Translations under genes and position numbers: made by a program | The notes under the pieces: model-generated | What the model was told of the DNA's origin: nothing | What the model saw: the letters and a program-made list of their open reading frames with translations, nothing else | Database searches by the model: none | Shown: positions 18,979-27,910 of the stretch, one piece after another | Numbering within the stretch: the first letter of the stretch is position 1 | How the letters are laid out: every line of letters starts with the position of its first letter | Origin: Schlesneria paludicola DSM 18645 | GTDB taxonomy: Bacteria; Planctomycetota; Planctomycetia; Planctomycetales; Planctomycetaceae | Length of the DNA stretch: 64,000 nucleotides | NCBI RefSeq assembly: GCF_000255655.1 | Contig: NZ_JH636437.1 | Location: 124,353-188,352, forward strand | Direction: 5' to 3'

Positions 18979-20204
18979 TGTCAACTGATGGGCGCTTCTC
19001 GGGCGAGTACCTCGCCAATATGACACCTGGTGATGCCTTAGCGGCAGTGATTACTCGGGCGGCCGACCTGCATGTCAGCGACCTGTTCTTCCTCGCCGAA
19101 GAAGCGGGAATTCGCGTGGCATTTCGTCGGATGGGATCGATGGAAACTGTCGCGGCCCTGCCGTATGAGACTGGACGCAGCGTTATCACGCTTCTGAAAG
19201 CCGAAGCCGGCATCGATCTGGGCGACCGACGCCGACCGCATGAAGGGCGACGGATTCAAACGATTGGCGATCGAGTCATCGATCTGCGAATCAATATCAT
19301 CCCCACCCTGCACGGCGAAGACGTCACCGCGCGGCTGCTGGACCGAAAATTTGGTCTACGGTCGCTTGAGCAAATCGGGCTGACCCGCATCGAACTCAAC
19401 AAGATGCACGCGATGCTGAATAATCCGAGCGGTCTGGTGCTCGTCACCGGTCCGACGGGAACGGGTAAAACAACGACCCTGTATGGCTGTCTTCAATATC
19501 TGAATGATGGCACGCGGAAGATCAACACACTGGAAGACCCAGTCGAATACGCCGTCAACGGACTGCGGCAATCGCAGACGAACTCGAAAATCGGCCTCGA
19601 TTTTCCTGAATTGCTGCGAAACATCCTGCGTCAGGCGCCTGACGTAATCATGATTGGTGAAGTGCGCGACGAGGAAACCGCGTCGACAGCAGTCCGTGCC
19701 GCCAATAGCGGTACGCTCGTGCTCTCGACACTGCACTCCCCCGTCGCCGCTGCCGCCGTGCAAAGTATGGCGGCGCTCGGCGTCAATCGTTACTTCCTTT
19801 CGAACTGCCTACTGGGCGTCGTTGCCCAGCGCCTGGCCCGAACGCTTTGTCCAAAGTGCCGGGTTGCCTATGACATCAGCGAATCGCCGGAAACCTTTGC
19901 GGATATCCAGCCGTTTCTCGAACCGGGTTTCGGCACGTTCATCTTCGGCCCTGGTGCGTGCGATGCATGCATGCAGCAGGGATACTCGGGCCGCACCGCG
20001 ATTGTCGAACTGATGGTCTTCAATCGGGCATTACGGCAACTGGTTGCCAAGGGCTGCACGAGTGAAGAACTGCAGGCGTTCGCCATCCAGAATGGTATGC
20101 TGGAATTCCGACGATCCGCGATGGTCAAAGTCGCCATGGGTGTGACCAGCACGGAAGAAGTGTTGCGTGAACTGCCGACCGAGCAACTCGGCCTGGACCT
20201 TTGA
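18978..20204 (+). CDS. GspE/PilB-family secretion or pilus ATPase, compact form
   Basis: A 408-residue hexameric-type ATPase. A short N-terminal domain is followed by Walker A GPTGTGKT at 158-165, the Asp box TLEDPVEY (184-191), Walker B RQAPDVIMIGEVRDEE (218-233) and the His box STLHS (250-254). A tetra-cysteine zinc site is formed by C291/C294 and C328/C331. Family members average near 560 residues, so the N1E-type docking domain is missing. The start overlaps the STAS stop by one base and follows AAAGGAGAGG at 18961-18970. No other pilus or type II secretion gene is nearby. A strong terminator follows. Confidence 0.9.
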   Translation: MSTDGRFSGEYLANMTPGDALAAVITRAADLHVSDLFFLAEEAGIRVAFRRMGSMETVAALPYETGRSVITLLKAEAGIDLGDRRRPHEGRRIQTIGDRVIDLRINIIPTLHGEDVTARLLDRKFGLRSLEQIGLTRIELNKMHAMLNNPSGLVLVTGPTGTGKTTTLYGCLQYLNDGTRKINTLEDPVEYAVNGLRQSQTNSKIGLDFPELLRNILRQAPDVIMIGEVRDEETASTAVRAANSGTLVLSTLHSPVAAAAVQSMAALGVNRYFLSNCLLGVVAQRLARTLCPKCRVAYDISESPETFADIQPFLEPGFGTFIFGPGACDACMQQGYSGRTAIVELMVFNRALRQLVAKGCTSEELQAFAIQNGMLEFRRSAMVKVAMGVTSTEEVLRELPTEQLGLDL

Positions 20205-20231
20205 TAGCGCCGAACATCCCCCGCAATTGAG

Positions 20232-20269
20232 AACGGTCTTGGCGACTGATCGCCAAGACCGTTTTTTTT
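20232..20269 (+). terminator. Intrinsic terminator of the STAS/ATPase operon
   Basis: A perfect 14-bp stem (20232-20245 with 20250-20263), loop CTGA, followed by a run of eight T ending at 20269. It lies 28 bases after the ATPase stop codon. Confidence 0.95.
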
Positions 20270-20500
20270 AAGATGCGGTCGAAGCATCGGCGCGCCCGGC
20301 CGCCTCTCTGCACGAATACACACTTGTCTGCCTTCGCGACCCACGCCGAAGCGGGCAAATTCCCCGTCATTTTCCACTTCGGCTGCCGCTTTATCGAAGC
20401 TTAATCTTCCCCTCCTAAGATCCCGCTGAACATCGACGAAGACTCCATTCGACTCCGTCAGCCGAACTTCGCCCGATGTGTCCAATCACGAGGGAAAATC

Positions 20501-21286
20501 ATGCTGCGAAAGACTTGGACCAAATCGTTAGTCGCCTTGGCACTGGGAGCCGGATTGAGTGGCTGGGCGATTCAGTCGTACGTCGTCGGACAAGAACCAC
20601 AAAAACAAAGGGAACACCAATTGGCAACAACCACGGAAACCGTCTCGGGACGAGTCAAAGCGTTACTCAAGAATGATCGCGGCGACACCGATGGCCTCGC
20701 CATGGAAAATGGGGCATCGATCCACTTCCCGCCACACATGAGCGAGTCTGTCACCAAACTGGTCCAGATTGGCGACCGCATTGAAGCGCGCGGTCACGAG
20801 CAGACGCGTAAGAATGGTGAAACGGTCTTTGAAGCTGAACAAATCGGGAAGGGTGGTGAGTCAATCGAGATCAAGCCACCGCGACCACCGCGTGGCGGAC
20901 CTCGTGGCCCGAAAGGCCCCCGCGAGTCCGACGAGCCGATGACTGTCACGGCAACGGTCCGCGAATTCCATTCGAATCGCCACGGCGATGTCGACGGACT
21001 GATCTTGTCAGACGGAACCGAAGTTAAGGTTCCACCACACCAAGGGGCTGAACTACAGGAATTCGCCAAAATCGGCAGCGAAGTACGCGTCGAAGGACGC
21101 CGCCACGAAACACCGCACGGCGATATTCATCTGCATGCTGATCGCGTGGCATCGACTTCTTCCGGCCGCACATTCGAACGCGACGAACCACACCACGGAC
21201 ATCACGAGCCGCCGCATGTTGAGATCTTACGCGAACTGCGTGAAGTTCGCCGGTTGCTCGAATCGATGCAGAAGAAGTCAACCTGA
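20501..21286 (+). CDS. Secreted protein with an internal domain duplication and His-rich tail
   Basis: A 261-residue protein with a signal-like N-terminus (to about residue 30). Two similar modules are seen: VSGRVKALLKNDRGDTDGL to RIEARGHE (about 48-100), and VTATVREFHSNRHGDVDGL to VRVEGRRHE (about 148-203). Both share a beta-rich pattern with GDxDGL and a PPH (FPPH, VPPH), compatible with OB-like folds. A Pro/Arg/Gly-rich linker separates them. The C-terminus has HHGHHEPPH, a likely metal-binding stretch, then a short helix. I do not recognise the family. It precedes a two-component system and MFS gene on the same strand. GAGGGAA lies six bases before ATG 20501. Confidence 0.8.
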   Translation: MLRKTWTKSLVALALGAGLSGWAIQSYVVGQEPQKQREHQLATTTETVSGRVKALLKNDRGDTDGLAMENGASIHFPPHMSESVTKLVQIGDRIEARGHEQTRKNGETVFEAEQIGKGGESIEIKPPRPPRGGPRGPKGPRESDEPMTVTATVREFHSNRHGDVDGLILSDGTEVKVPPHQGAELQEFAKIGSEVRVEGRRHETPHGDIHLHADRVASTSSGRTFERDEPHHGHHEPPHVEILRELREVRRLLESMQKKST

Positions 21287-21533
21287 CGATCGCAATTCAC
21301 AAGGTGTCAGAGTTGGAAATCTCGTCTCGAGGTGACGCCACTGGTTCCGCCTCGGCGTTCTTCAGTGGCCACTTCGAGACGCGCCGCTTGAATTGGAATC
21401 CGCCCTCAATTCTCAACACCTGATCGTTTGGCGTGATTGTTGCATTGCCTACCAGCGCGATGCATGGCGGCTCCAATTCAGCGACTTAAACAAAGAGACG
21501 CTGGTCGATCGTCAGCCGCAATGGGATGCCATC

Positions 21534-22187
21534 ATGCGAGTCCTGGTCATTGAAGATGAGCCTCAAATTCGACGACTGCTGCAGGAAATCCTGGAAGAAT
21601 CTGGCTACTCCGTCGACACGGCGGCAGAGGGGACGGAAGGGTTGTCCAAAGCCACCATCTGGCCTTACGACGCTGTCATACTCGACCTGCTTCTCCCCAA
21701 GATGGATGGATGGGACCTGCTGGAACAATTGCGTCAGACTCACAAGACGCCGGTGTTGATCCTGTCAGCACGTGACGCATTGTCGGATCGCGTGCTGGGA
21801 CTCGATCTCGGTGCCGACGACTACCTGGTCAAACCTTTCGAACGTGTGGAATTGCTCGCGCGACTGCGAGCTCTGATCCGTCGCTCAGCAGGTCAGACGC
21901 AAACACTCATTCCGCTGGGTGATTTGACCGTCGACCTGCGTGGACGTTGCGTGAAACGCGGCGAGACATCACTTGAACTCACCGCCCGGGAGTTTGCCCT
22001 TCTGGAGTATCTCGTGCTGCATCGGGGACGCGTTGTGGGACGCACGGAACTTTACGATCACTTGCTCGATGAGTCTGACAACGGCATGTCCAATTCACTT
22101 GAAGTACACATTTCCAATCTTCGAAAGAAGCTCAGCGATAACTTGATTGAGACTCGACGAGGGCAGGGCTATGTCATCCCCGAATGA
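21534..22187 (+). CDS. OmpR-family response regulator
   Basis: A 217-residue regulator: receiver domain with Glu7/Asp8, phospho-acceptor Asp51 and Lys100, then a winged helix ending ETRRGQGYVIPE. MRVLVIEDEP at ATG 21534 is the family start; the open frame goes 47 codons further upstream with no recognisable sequence. The gene overlaps the following kinase gene by 17 bases, so the two are coupled. It is close in sequence to the regulator at 17586-18242, sharing GYSVDTA, GADDYLVKPFE and RALIRRSAG, which points to an old duplication of the whole system. Confidence 0.94.
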   Translation: MRVLVIEDEPQIRRLLQEILEESGYSVDTAAEGTEGLSKATIWPYDAVILDLLLPKMDGWDLLEQLRQTHKTPVLILSARDALSDRVLGLDLGADDYLVKPFERVELLARLRALIRRSAGQTQTLIPLGDLTVDLRGRCVKRGETSLELTAREFALLEYLVLHRGRVVGRTELYDHLLDESDNGMSNSLEVHISNLRKKLSDNLIETRRGQGYVIPE

Positions 22188-23736
22188 AGCAACCGAACAC
22201 GTCGACGATCAACACAGTCGCCCGGATGGCATTCCCGGCCCGCTCGTGCCCGCGCATTCGACGCCACACAGAAACAATCCATTCTTACTTCACCCCTGGC
22301 TGAATCGCCTGCCTCCGTCATGGCGCGCATCACGCTCGATTCGCAACGAACTGATCCTGGCACAACTCTTATTTCTGTTCGTGATCGTGACCGGATTCGG
22401 CGGGGCGATTTACGCGCTCGTCTCGCACGGAACATACCGGCAGGTGGAGTCTGATCTGCTCGGCGCGGCCCAGTTGCTGGCGAATGATCCGAACATTCAG
22501 CATGAAATCGCATCGTTATCGATTGCGCAGGTGTACCGACGCCGGTTCGGTCCCGCACCGCGGGACTATGCCTATTTTGGAATCTGGGACAAACAAGGGC
22601 GGTTGATCGGCGGAAGCGATCCATTGCCTCCTCACACCCGGCCACTCGATCATGCCCCCCGAACAGATGGCCCGCGTCCCTTTTTTTCGCGGACTCACGG
22701 ATCGCACCTTGAAGTGATTGTGGCGGGACCGGCTGGCACGCAAATTCTCGTCGGACGCCCTTTAGCACGCGAGAACGATGGACTTAGACGGCTACTCTTC
22801 TGGGATTGCGCGTTCGGGCTGCTCAGCATGATCGTCGGCGGAATCGGTGCCTGGTGGCTGGCGCGCCGCATCGCTGAGCCGCTCGAGCAAATGACGAACA
22901 CCGCCGAACAGATCACCTATCGACACCTCGATCAGCGACTTCCGACGGAATCGTCTTCGAATGAAGTGACACGCCTGACCAACGTCTTCAACCAGATGCT
23001 CGAGCGACTGCAGTTGTCGTTTCGCCAGCAGAACCAATTCACCGCCGATGCCTCTCATGAACTAAGAACACCCGTTGCCATCATCCTGGCCCAGGCCGAG
23101 CACTCATTGTCACGACCGCGAAATCCGGATGAGTATCGCAATGCGCTACAGACGTGCCTGGACGCCGCCAATCGAATGAAACGACTGATCGACGACCTGT
23201 TGATTCTCGCACGAGCCGATCTGGGCTGCTTGCAGTTGCGGCGGAACCCAATCGACCTGGCCGAAGTGGTGCGTCCCGTAATCGCGATGCTGGAACCTCT
23301 GGCGCGCGAACGGCAAATCCGAATCTCGTCCCAATTGTTGACGGCCTGGGTCGACGGCGACGCGACGCGACTTGGCCAGGTCATCACAAATCTCGTGACC
23401 AACGCCATTCGCTATAACCGCGCCGAAGGCGACGTCTTTGTTTCCGTCTTCGCACGCGATCAACAGTGCTGTCTGGTCGTGGCCGATTCGGGACTGGGCA
23501 TTTCGCTGGCTGACCAAGATCGTGTGTTCGAGCGATTCTATCGAGCGGATGCGGCAAGAACATTCGACGACAATCAAGGCACCGGATTGGGCCTAAGCAT
23601 CGCTCAAGAAATCGTCACCGCGCACAGCGGCACGCTGGAGATCAGCTCACAGCCTGACCGAGGCACCACCGTGACGGCCCGATTTCCGCTGATCTCGGGC
23701 CCTGTGCCGGGCGCCGAGTCCATCAATCGACCATAG
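22171..23736 (+). CDS. Sensor histidine kinase
   Basis: A 521-residue kinase starting at ATG 22171 (AGGG upstream; a start at 22147 is possible). The first membrane segment is at about 61-84, an extracytoplasmic domain runs to about 205, and the second membrane segment is at about 208-231. HAMP is at about 231-285. The phospho-acceptor His296 is in DASHELRTPVA. The ATPase domain has VTNAIRYN, DSGLGIS and GTGLGLSIAQE. It overlaps its response-regulator gene and is followed 12 bases later by an MFS gene, which may be co-transcribed. Paralogue of the kinase at 15870-17558, though the sensor domains differ. Confidence 0.93.
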   Translation: MSSPNEATEHVDDQHSRPDGIPGPLVPAHSTPHRNNPFLLHPWLNRLPPSWRASRSIRNELILAQLLFLFVIVTGFGGAIYALVSHGTYRQVESDLLGAAQLLANDPNIQHEIASLSIAQVYRRRFGPAPRDYAYFGIWDKQGRLIGGSDPLPPHTRPLDHAPRTDGPRPFFSRTHGSHLEVIVAGPAGTQILVGRPLARENDGLRRLLFWDCAFGLLSMIVGGIGAWWLARRIAEPLEQMTNTAEQITYRHLDQRLPTESSSNEVTRLTNVFNQMLERLQLSFRQQNQFTADASHELRTPVAIILAQAEHSLSRPRNPDEYRNALQTCLDAANRMKRLIDDLLILARADLGCLQLRRNPIDLAEVVRPVIAMLEPLARERQIRISSQLLTAWVDGDATRLGQVITNLVTNAIRYNRAEGDVFVSVFARDQQCCLVVADSGLGISLADQDRVFERFYRADAARTFDDNQGTGLGLSIAQEIVTAHSGTLEISSQPDRGTTVTARFPLISGPVPGAESINRP

Positions 23737-23748
23737 GAGTCAACTCGC

Positions 23749-25008
23749 ATGAGCAGCATCACATCGGAATCGCTCTTCGAACGCGAACCTTCAGCAACGA
23801 TGGTGACCCCGAAACCTCAACCGCGAGTCAGCGAACGTGCCTTGGACGCGACCACGTTTTTCCTGGCCGATGTTGCCGATGGCCTGGGTCCATTCCTCGT
23901 CATCGACCTGACCAGCCGTCGACACTGGTCGTCCGGTGAAGCAGGATTGGCGATGTCGATGATGCTGCTAGGCACGGTCCTTAGCCAGGCATTCATGGGT
24001 GCGTGGATCGATCGGACGAAGGCGAAACGAGCGCTGATTGCGGTCGGTTCTCTGATCGTGGCCAGCACCTCAATCGGGCTGTACTACTTTCGATCCAAGG
24101 CCGAAATCTACGGCCTGCAGTTCCTGACGGGAATCGCGGTCACGATCTTTCCCCCCGCTATTGCCGCGATCAGCCTGGGACTCGTCGGACGAAATCGATT
24201 TCCCGCTCGTGCAGGTCGCAACGAAGCGTGCTTCCACGCAGGAAACGTCGCCTCGGCAGGTTTGGCGGCCGTCGCCGGTTGGATTCATTCAGGAGGCGTC
24301 TTCTTTTCGGTCGCGGCCATGGCATTGGCCAGTTCGTTCAGTTCCCGTTGGATTCGCGAGACCGACATCGACCACCGACTGGCGTGCGGGGCCGATGGTC
24401 TGCAAGATGATGGCCCCGCCATTCCGCTCAAGACGCTGATGTCCGACTCGCGACTGCTTCGATTCATCGCGGCGGTCGTGCTGTTTCACTTCGCGAATGC
24501 GGCGATGCTGCCGCTTCTCGGACAAAAACTGGCGGCCGACCGCGCCGAGTCGGCATCATCGCTGATGGCCGTGTGCATCCTGGTAGCGCAACTGGCCATG
24601 ATTCCCGTCGCAATTCTGGCTAGCCGCATGGCAATCTCTGGACGACGCCCGGTGTTCCTGATCGCATTCGCAATCCTGCCAATTCGCGGAATTTTTTACA
24701 CGCTGACGGACAGTTCGGCATTGCTGATCGCCAATCAAATTCTCGACGGCGTGGGAGCCGGCATCTTCGGTGTCGTGGCACTGTTGGTGACAGCCGACCT
24801 TACGCGTGGTACCGGGCGGTTCAATTTCGTTCAGGGTCTCACTGCGACTTCAATCGGCCTCGGAGCCGCTCTGAGCAACACCGTCACGGGCCTAATCGTC
24901 GACGCTGGCGGGTTCAACGCCGGATTCTTGTTCCTGAGCGCGGTCGCCGTGGCTGCCGCACTCGTCTTCGTCACCGCCGTCCCGGAAACCGTCAACCCAG
25001 CAACATGA
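23749..25008 (+). CDS. Major facilitator superfamily transporter
   Basis: A 419-residue membrane protein with about eleven to twelve hydrophobic segments. The loop after the second segment reads GAWIDRTKAKRAL, matching the MFS motif A pattern (G-x3-D-x2-K/R). A GAG at 23737-23739 (part of TAGGAG, overlapping the kinase stop) lies about nine bases before ATG 23749. Position right after the kinase suggests it is regulated by, or works with, the two-component system at 21534-23736. The substrate cannot be told from sequence; drug or metabolite export is possible. Confidence 0.88.
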   Translation: MSSITSESLFEREPSATMVTPKPQPRVSERALDATTFFLADVADGLGPFLVIDLTSRRHWSSGEAGLAMSMMLLGTVLSQAFMGAWIDRTKAKRALIAVGSLIVASTSIGLYYFRSKAEIYGLQFLTGIAVTIFPPAIAAISLGLVGRNRFPARAGRNEACFHAGNVASAGLAAVAGWIHSGGVFFSVAAMALASSFSSRWIRETDIDHRLACGADGLQDDGPAIPLKTLMSDSRLLRFIAAVVLFHFANAAMLPLLGQKLAADRAESASSLMAVCILVAQLAMIPVAILASRMAISGRRPVFLIAFAILPIRGIFYTLTDSSALLIANQILDGVGAGIFGVVALLVTADLTRGTGRFNFVQGLTATSIGLGAALSNTVTGLIVDAGGFNAGFLFLSAVAVAAALVFVTAVPETVNPAT

Positions 25009-25049
25009 AGTCCGTCTTCCTTCTCTGTGTCTCCTTCACCACCAATGTG

Positions 25050-25082
25050 CTCCCGGAGTACGAAAAACGTACCAGCGGGGAG
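25050..25082. terminator. Hairpin between convergent MFS and glmU-like genes
   Basis: CTCCC (25050-25054) pairs with GGGAG (25078-25082), and inside it GTACG (25058-25062) pairs with CGTAC (25068-25072) around AAAAA. It sits between two converging genes but lacks a T-tract, so a bidirectional terminator role is only tentative. Confidence 0.35.
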
Positions 25083-25098
25083 GGAAATGAGAGGAGGA

Positions 25099-26067
25099 TC
25101 ATTTGCCGGAAAGGTGCTGGAATGGGGCGACAATGGTGCCCGATTCGAGTTGAAGTGGGCCTTCGATCACGGCGTTTGGCCCGATGTGACAGTTGTCTCC
25201 AATGACCACCGCGCCACTGATAAACGAAAACGGCTCGATGACCGTGTCGGCTCCCAACTTGACCTGCGGGTCGATGAATGTGTTCTCGGGTGACACGATC
25301 GTCGTCCCATTAACCATCCAATTCGACATGGCTGTCCGCTGCAGTGTACGTGTGACTTCCGCAAGTTGCTCACGCGTATTCACCCCCAGGGCTTCAACCA
25401 TGTCGAACGTTTCCAGCGCCACGACCTTCTGACCAGAATCCTTCATCACCCGCGGACAATCGGTCAGGTAATACTCGGCCTGGCTGTTATTCGGTTTGAT
25501 TTTGTCGAGCGACGCCAGGAGCGCCTGTGAATCAAAGGCGTAACAGCCGGTATTGATTTCTTGAACGCGCTTTTCTTCCGCGGTGGCATCTTTCTCTTCG
25601 ACAATCTTCTCGAACCGGCCATCGGCATCGCGAATAATGCGACCCAGCCCGAAGTTGTTCGCTGTCCTGGCTGTTCCAATCACGCAGGTCGCGCGCTGAT
25701 CTTCGAGCGTGGCCAGCAATCGGAACAACGAGTCTCGCTTCAAGAGCGGCGTGTCGCCCGCTAGAACCAGTACGGCCCCCTGATGAGAACGGAGCTGATC
25801 ACGGCACATCATCAACGCGTGGCCGGTCCCTTTCTGTTCGACCTGCAAAGCGAACTCGACATCGGAGTACTTCGAAAGCTCGGCTTGTACGAGATCTGCA
25901 CGGTGCCCCACGATTGCCACGATTCGCGTGACGCTCGCCGATCGTGCCGCGTCGAGCACATACTCCACCATCGGTCGGCCGCAGACCTGATGCAACACTT
26001 TCGGCAGTGCCGATTTCATCCGCGTACTTTTTCCAGCAGCAAGAACTACGGCCATCGGTCCTGACAT
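25099..26067 (-). CDS. glmU: GlmU-like N-acetylglucosamine-1-phosphate uridyltransferase, short form
   Basis: A 322-residue protein. The pyrophosphorylase domain is intact: LAAGKSTRMKSALPKVLH (9-26), the metal-binding Asp105 in GDTPLL, and GVN at 228-230. It makes UDP-GlcNAc from UTP and GlcNAc-1-phosphate for peptidoglycan and lipopolysaccharide. After residue 255 only a few left-handed beta-helix rungs remain (TFIDPQVKLGADTVIEPF, then VVIGDNCHIGPNA), and the protein ends at 322, where full-length GlmU has about 455. The acetyltransferase active site is thus missing. ATG 26067 has GGGAG eight bases upstream. Confidence 0.85.
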   Translation of the reverse strand: MSGPMAVVLAAGKSTRMKSALPKVLHQVCGRPMVEYVLDAARSASVTRIVAIVGHRADLVQAELSKYSDVEFALQVEQKGTGHALMMCRDQLRSHQGAVLVLAGDTPLLKRDSLFRLLATLEDQRATCVIGTARTANNFGLGRIIRDADGRFEKIVEEKDATAEEKRVQEINTGCYAFDSQALLASLDKIKPNNSQAEYYLTDCPRVMKDSGQKVVALETFDMVEALGVNTREQLAEVTRTLQRTAMSNWMVNGTTIVSPENTFIDPQVKLGADTVIEPFSFISGAVVIGDNCHIGPNAVIEGPLQLESGTIVAPFQHLSGK

Positions 26068-26373
26068 CGTGGTGGCTCCCGAGCAAAGTCCAGTCAAATC
26101 GACACATGCAATGCGCGGGTTGTACTCAATGACTCTGTATTAAGTCGACACTGATCTGAGCCCCGACCGCGAATGCCGCGCCCAACGTCAAGATGGGTCA
26201 TCACCACCGTCGCCACACACACCTGCGCTGTTCGAGCGAACAGGCTTCCAATCAGCGAAACCTTCCTTGAATTCACGGCCCCGGTTAGTTGCGACGTGAT
26301 TGGACTTGCGACATGCTGTACGCGACGCGGGTCCCTGAATCAGAGATCCGCATTCCACCCGGAGAACGACTTG
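26068..26373. other. Divergent intergenic region, no gene recognised
   Basis: Separates the leftward glmU-like gene from the rightward ceramidase-like gene. An open frame runs through it into the ceramidase gene, but the sequence has no family features and the ribosome binding site lies at 26361-26364. Confidence 0.45.
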
Positions 26374-27834
26374 ATGTTTCAGCGGCTTCAGTTTGCCATC
26401 GTGTGGATGATCAGCGGCGGATGCATGCTCCAGGGACTGCAAGGAATGGCGGCCGACGATCCGGGCCTGATTCGCGCTGGCGCCCACGCCCAGGAAATCA
26501 CTCCGCCGCGATTCCCGATTTCGGTCAATGGCGGGATGGCCGATCACTTCGCAACAGCCGCTCATGACCCGCTCTACGCCCGTTGCATCGCCATTCGCAA
26601 TGCCAAAACCTCAATTGCAATTGTCGTTTGCGACAGTTGCATGATTCCGCGCGAGGCGATGGACCGTGCCAAATCACTGGCCTCGACGAAGACGGGAATT
26701 CCCACGTCGCGCATTCTGATCTCTGCCACGCACGCCCATTCCTGCCCGACGTCAGCCGCAGTGTTTCAAAGCGACCCAGACCGCGAGTATGTCGAGTTTC
26801 TGATTGAACAGATCGCCATGGGCGTCGAACGCGCCCACAATCAGGCCGAGCCGGCTCGAATCGGCTGGGGCTCCGTGGAGCAGCCATCATTGCTTTTCAA
26901 TCGCCGATGGTTCGTTCAGTCGGACACCAATCCGATCGAAATGATGGAAAACCCCTTCGGGATGAAATCCGACCGCATCATCACAAACCCCGGATTCAAC
27001 AACCCCAAGGTCGCGTCGTCGATCAACCAAATCGATCCTGAACTGAGCTTTTTGTCGATCCAAGCGCGTGACGGTCGTCCGATCGCACTGCTGGCGAATT
27101 ACTCGTTGCATTACATCGGTGGAGTACCTGGTGACCTGGTGTCGGCGGATTATTTTGGCGAGTTCTGTCAGCGTGTGACGCGGCAACTGAAGGCGGGCGA
27201 CGTCACCCCTCCCTTCGTCGCCGCTCTGTCGAATGGAACCAGCGGCGACGTCAATAATGTCGATTTCCGCCTGAAGAATGCGCCGCAACGACAACCGTTC
27301 GAACAAATCGCGTATGCTGCCGAGCTGTTAGCTCAGGATATCGCCAAGGCCTATCCACAAATCGAGTATCAAGCAACTCCCCCGCTCAAGATTCGCGAAG
27401 AGGAAATCGTAGTCGGGATTCGTAAGCCGAACGCAGCGGAACTTGCCGCTGCGGAGGAAAAGCTCGCAGCGAATACTGTCCGACCGTTGCAGGGTCTGCC
27501 CCTGATCTATGCCCGCGAAACCACACTGCTGGCCGCCTATCCCGATTCCGTTTCGATTAAGTTGCAAGCAATCCGAATCGGGTCATTGGGAATCGTGACT
27601 TGTCCTTGCGAAACATTCACCGAAACCGGACTGGCGATCAAGAAATCAAGTCCTTTGAAACAAACATTTACGATCAGTCTGGCCAACGGCTACAACGGAT
27701 ATCTGCCACCACCTGAACAGCATTTATTAGGTGGATACGAGACTTGGCGGGCTCGATCAAGCTACTTGGCGCCCGATGCCGAACCGAAGATCCAAACCAC
27801 TATCAAGCGTCTGCTGAATGAAGTGAGCCGATAG
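26374..27834 (+). CDS. Neutral/alkaline ceramidase-like secreted protein
   Basis: A 486-residue exported protein. ATG 26374 is nine bases after GGAG and starts a signal peptide ending near GMAADD. The mature start DPGLIRAGAHAQEITPP and the Zn-site-like ATHAHSCPTS fit the N-terminal domain of neutral/non-lysosomal ceramidases; ALSNGTSGDVNN and ISLANGYNGYLPPPEQ are also typical. Planctomycetes have many such genes and their natural substrate is probably not ceramide. The C-terminal Ig-like domain of true ceramidases is absent. Stands alone upstream of glgC. Confidence 0.88.
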   Translation: MFQRLQFAIVWMISGGCMLQGLQGMAADDPGLIRAGAHAQEITPPRFPISVNGGMADHFATAAHDPLYARCIAIRNAKTSIAIVVCDSCMIPREAMDRAKSLASTKTGIPTSRILISATHAHSCPTSAAVFQSDPDREYVEFLIEQIAMGVERAHNQAEPARIGWGSVEQPSLLFNRRWFVQSDTNPIEMMENPFGMKSDRIITNPGFNNPKVASSINQIDPELSFLSIQARDGRPIALLANYSLHYIGGVPGDLVSADYFGEFCQRVTRQLKAGDVTPPFVAALSNGTSGDVNNVDFRLKNAPQRQPFEQIAYAAELLAQDIAKAYPQIEYQATPPLKIREEEIVVGIRKPNAAELAAAEEKLAANTVRPLQGLPLIYARETTLLAAYPDSVSIKLQAIRIGSLGIVTCPCETFTETGLAIKKSSPLKQTFTISLANGYNGYLPPPEQHLLGGYETWRARSSYLAPDAEPKIQTTIKRLLNEVSR

Positions 27835-27910
27835 CGGTTGCCGACAGCCGTAACAGTTCGATCGATGCAATCAGCCGTCACACTTTGACTCACACCGGAA
27901 GGAACCGATA

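Noticed and set aside
18537-20204. A single 555-residue reading frame covering the STAS and ATPase genes
   Set aside because: Its first 147 codons are the wrong frame of the STAS gene. The ATPase starts at ATG 18978 behind AAAGGAGAGG, and the STAS gene is coherent in its own frame.
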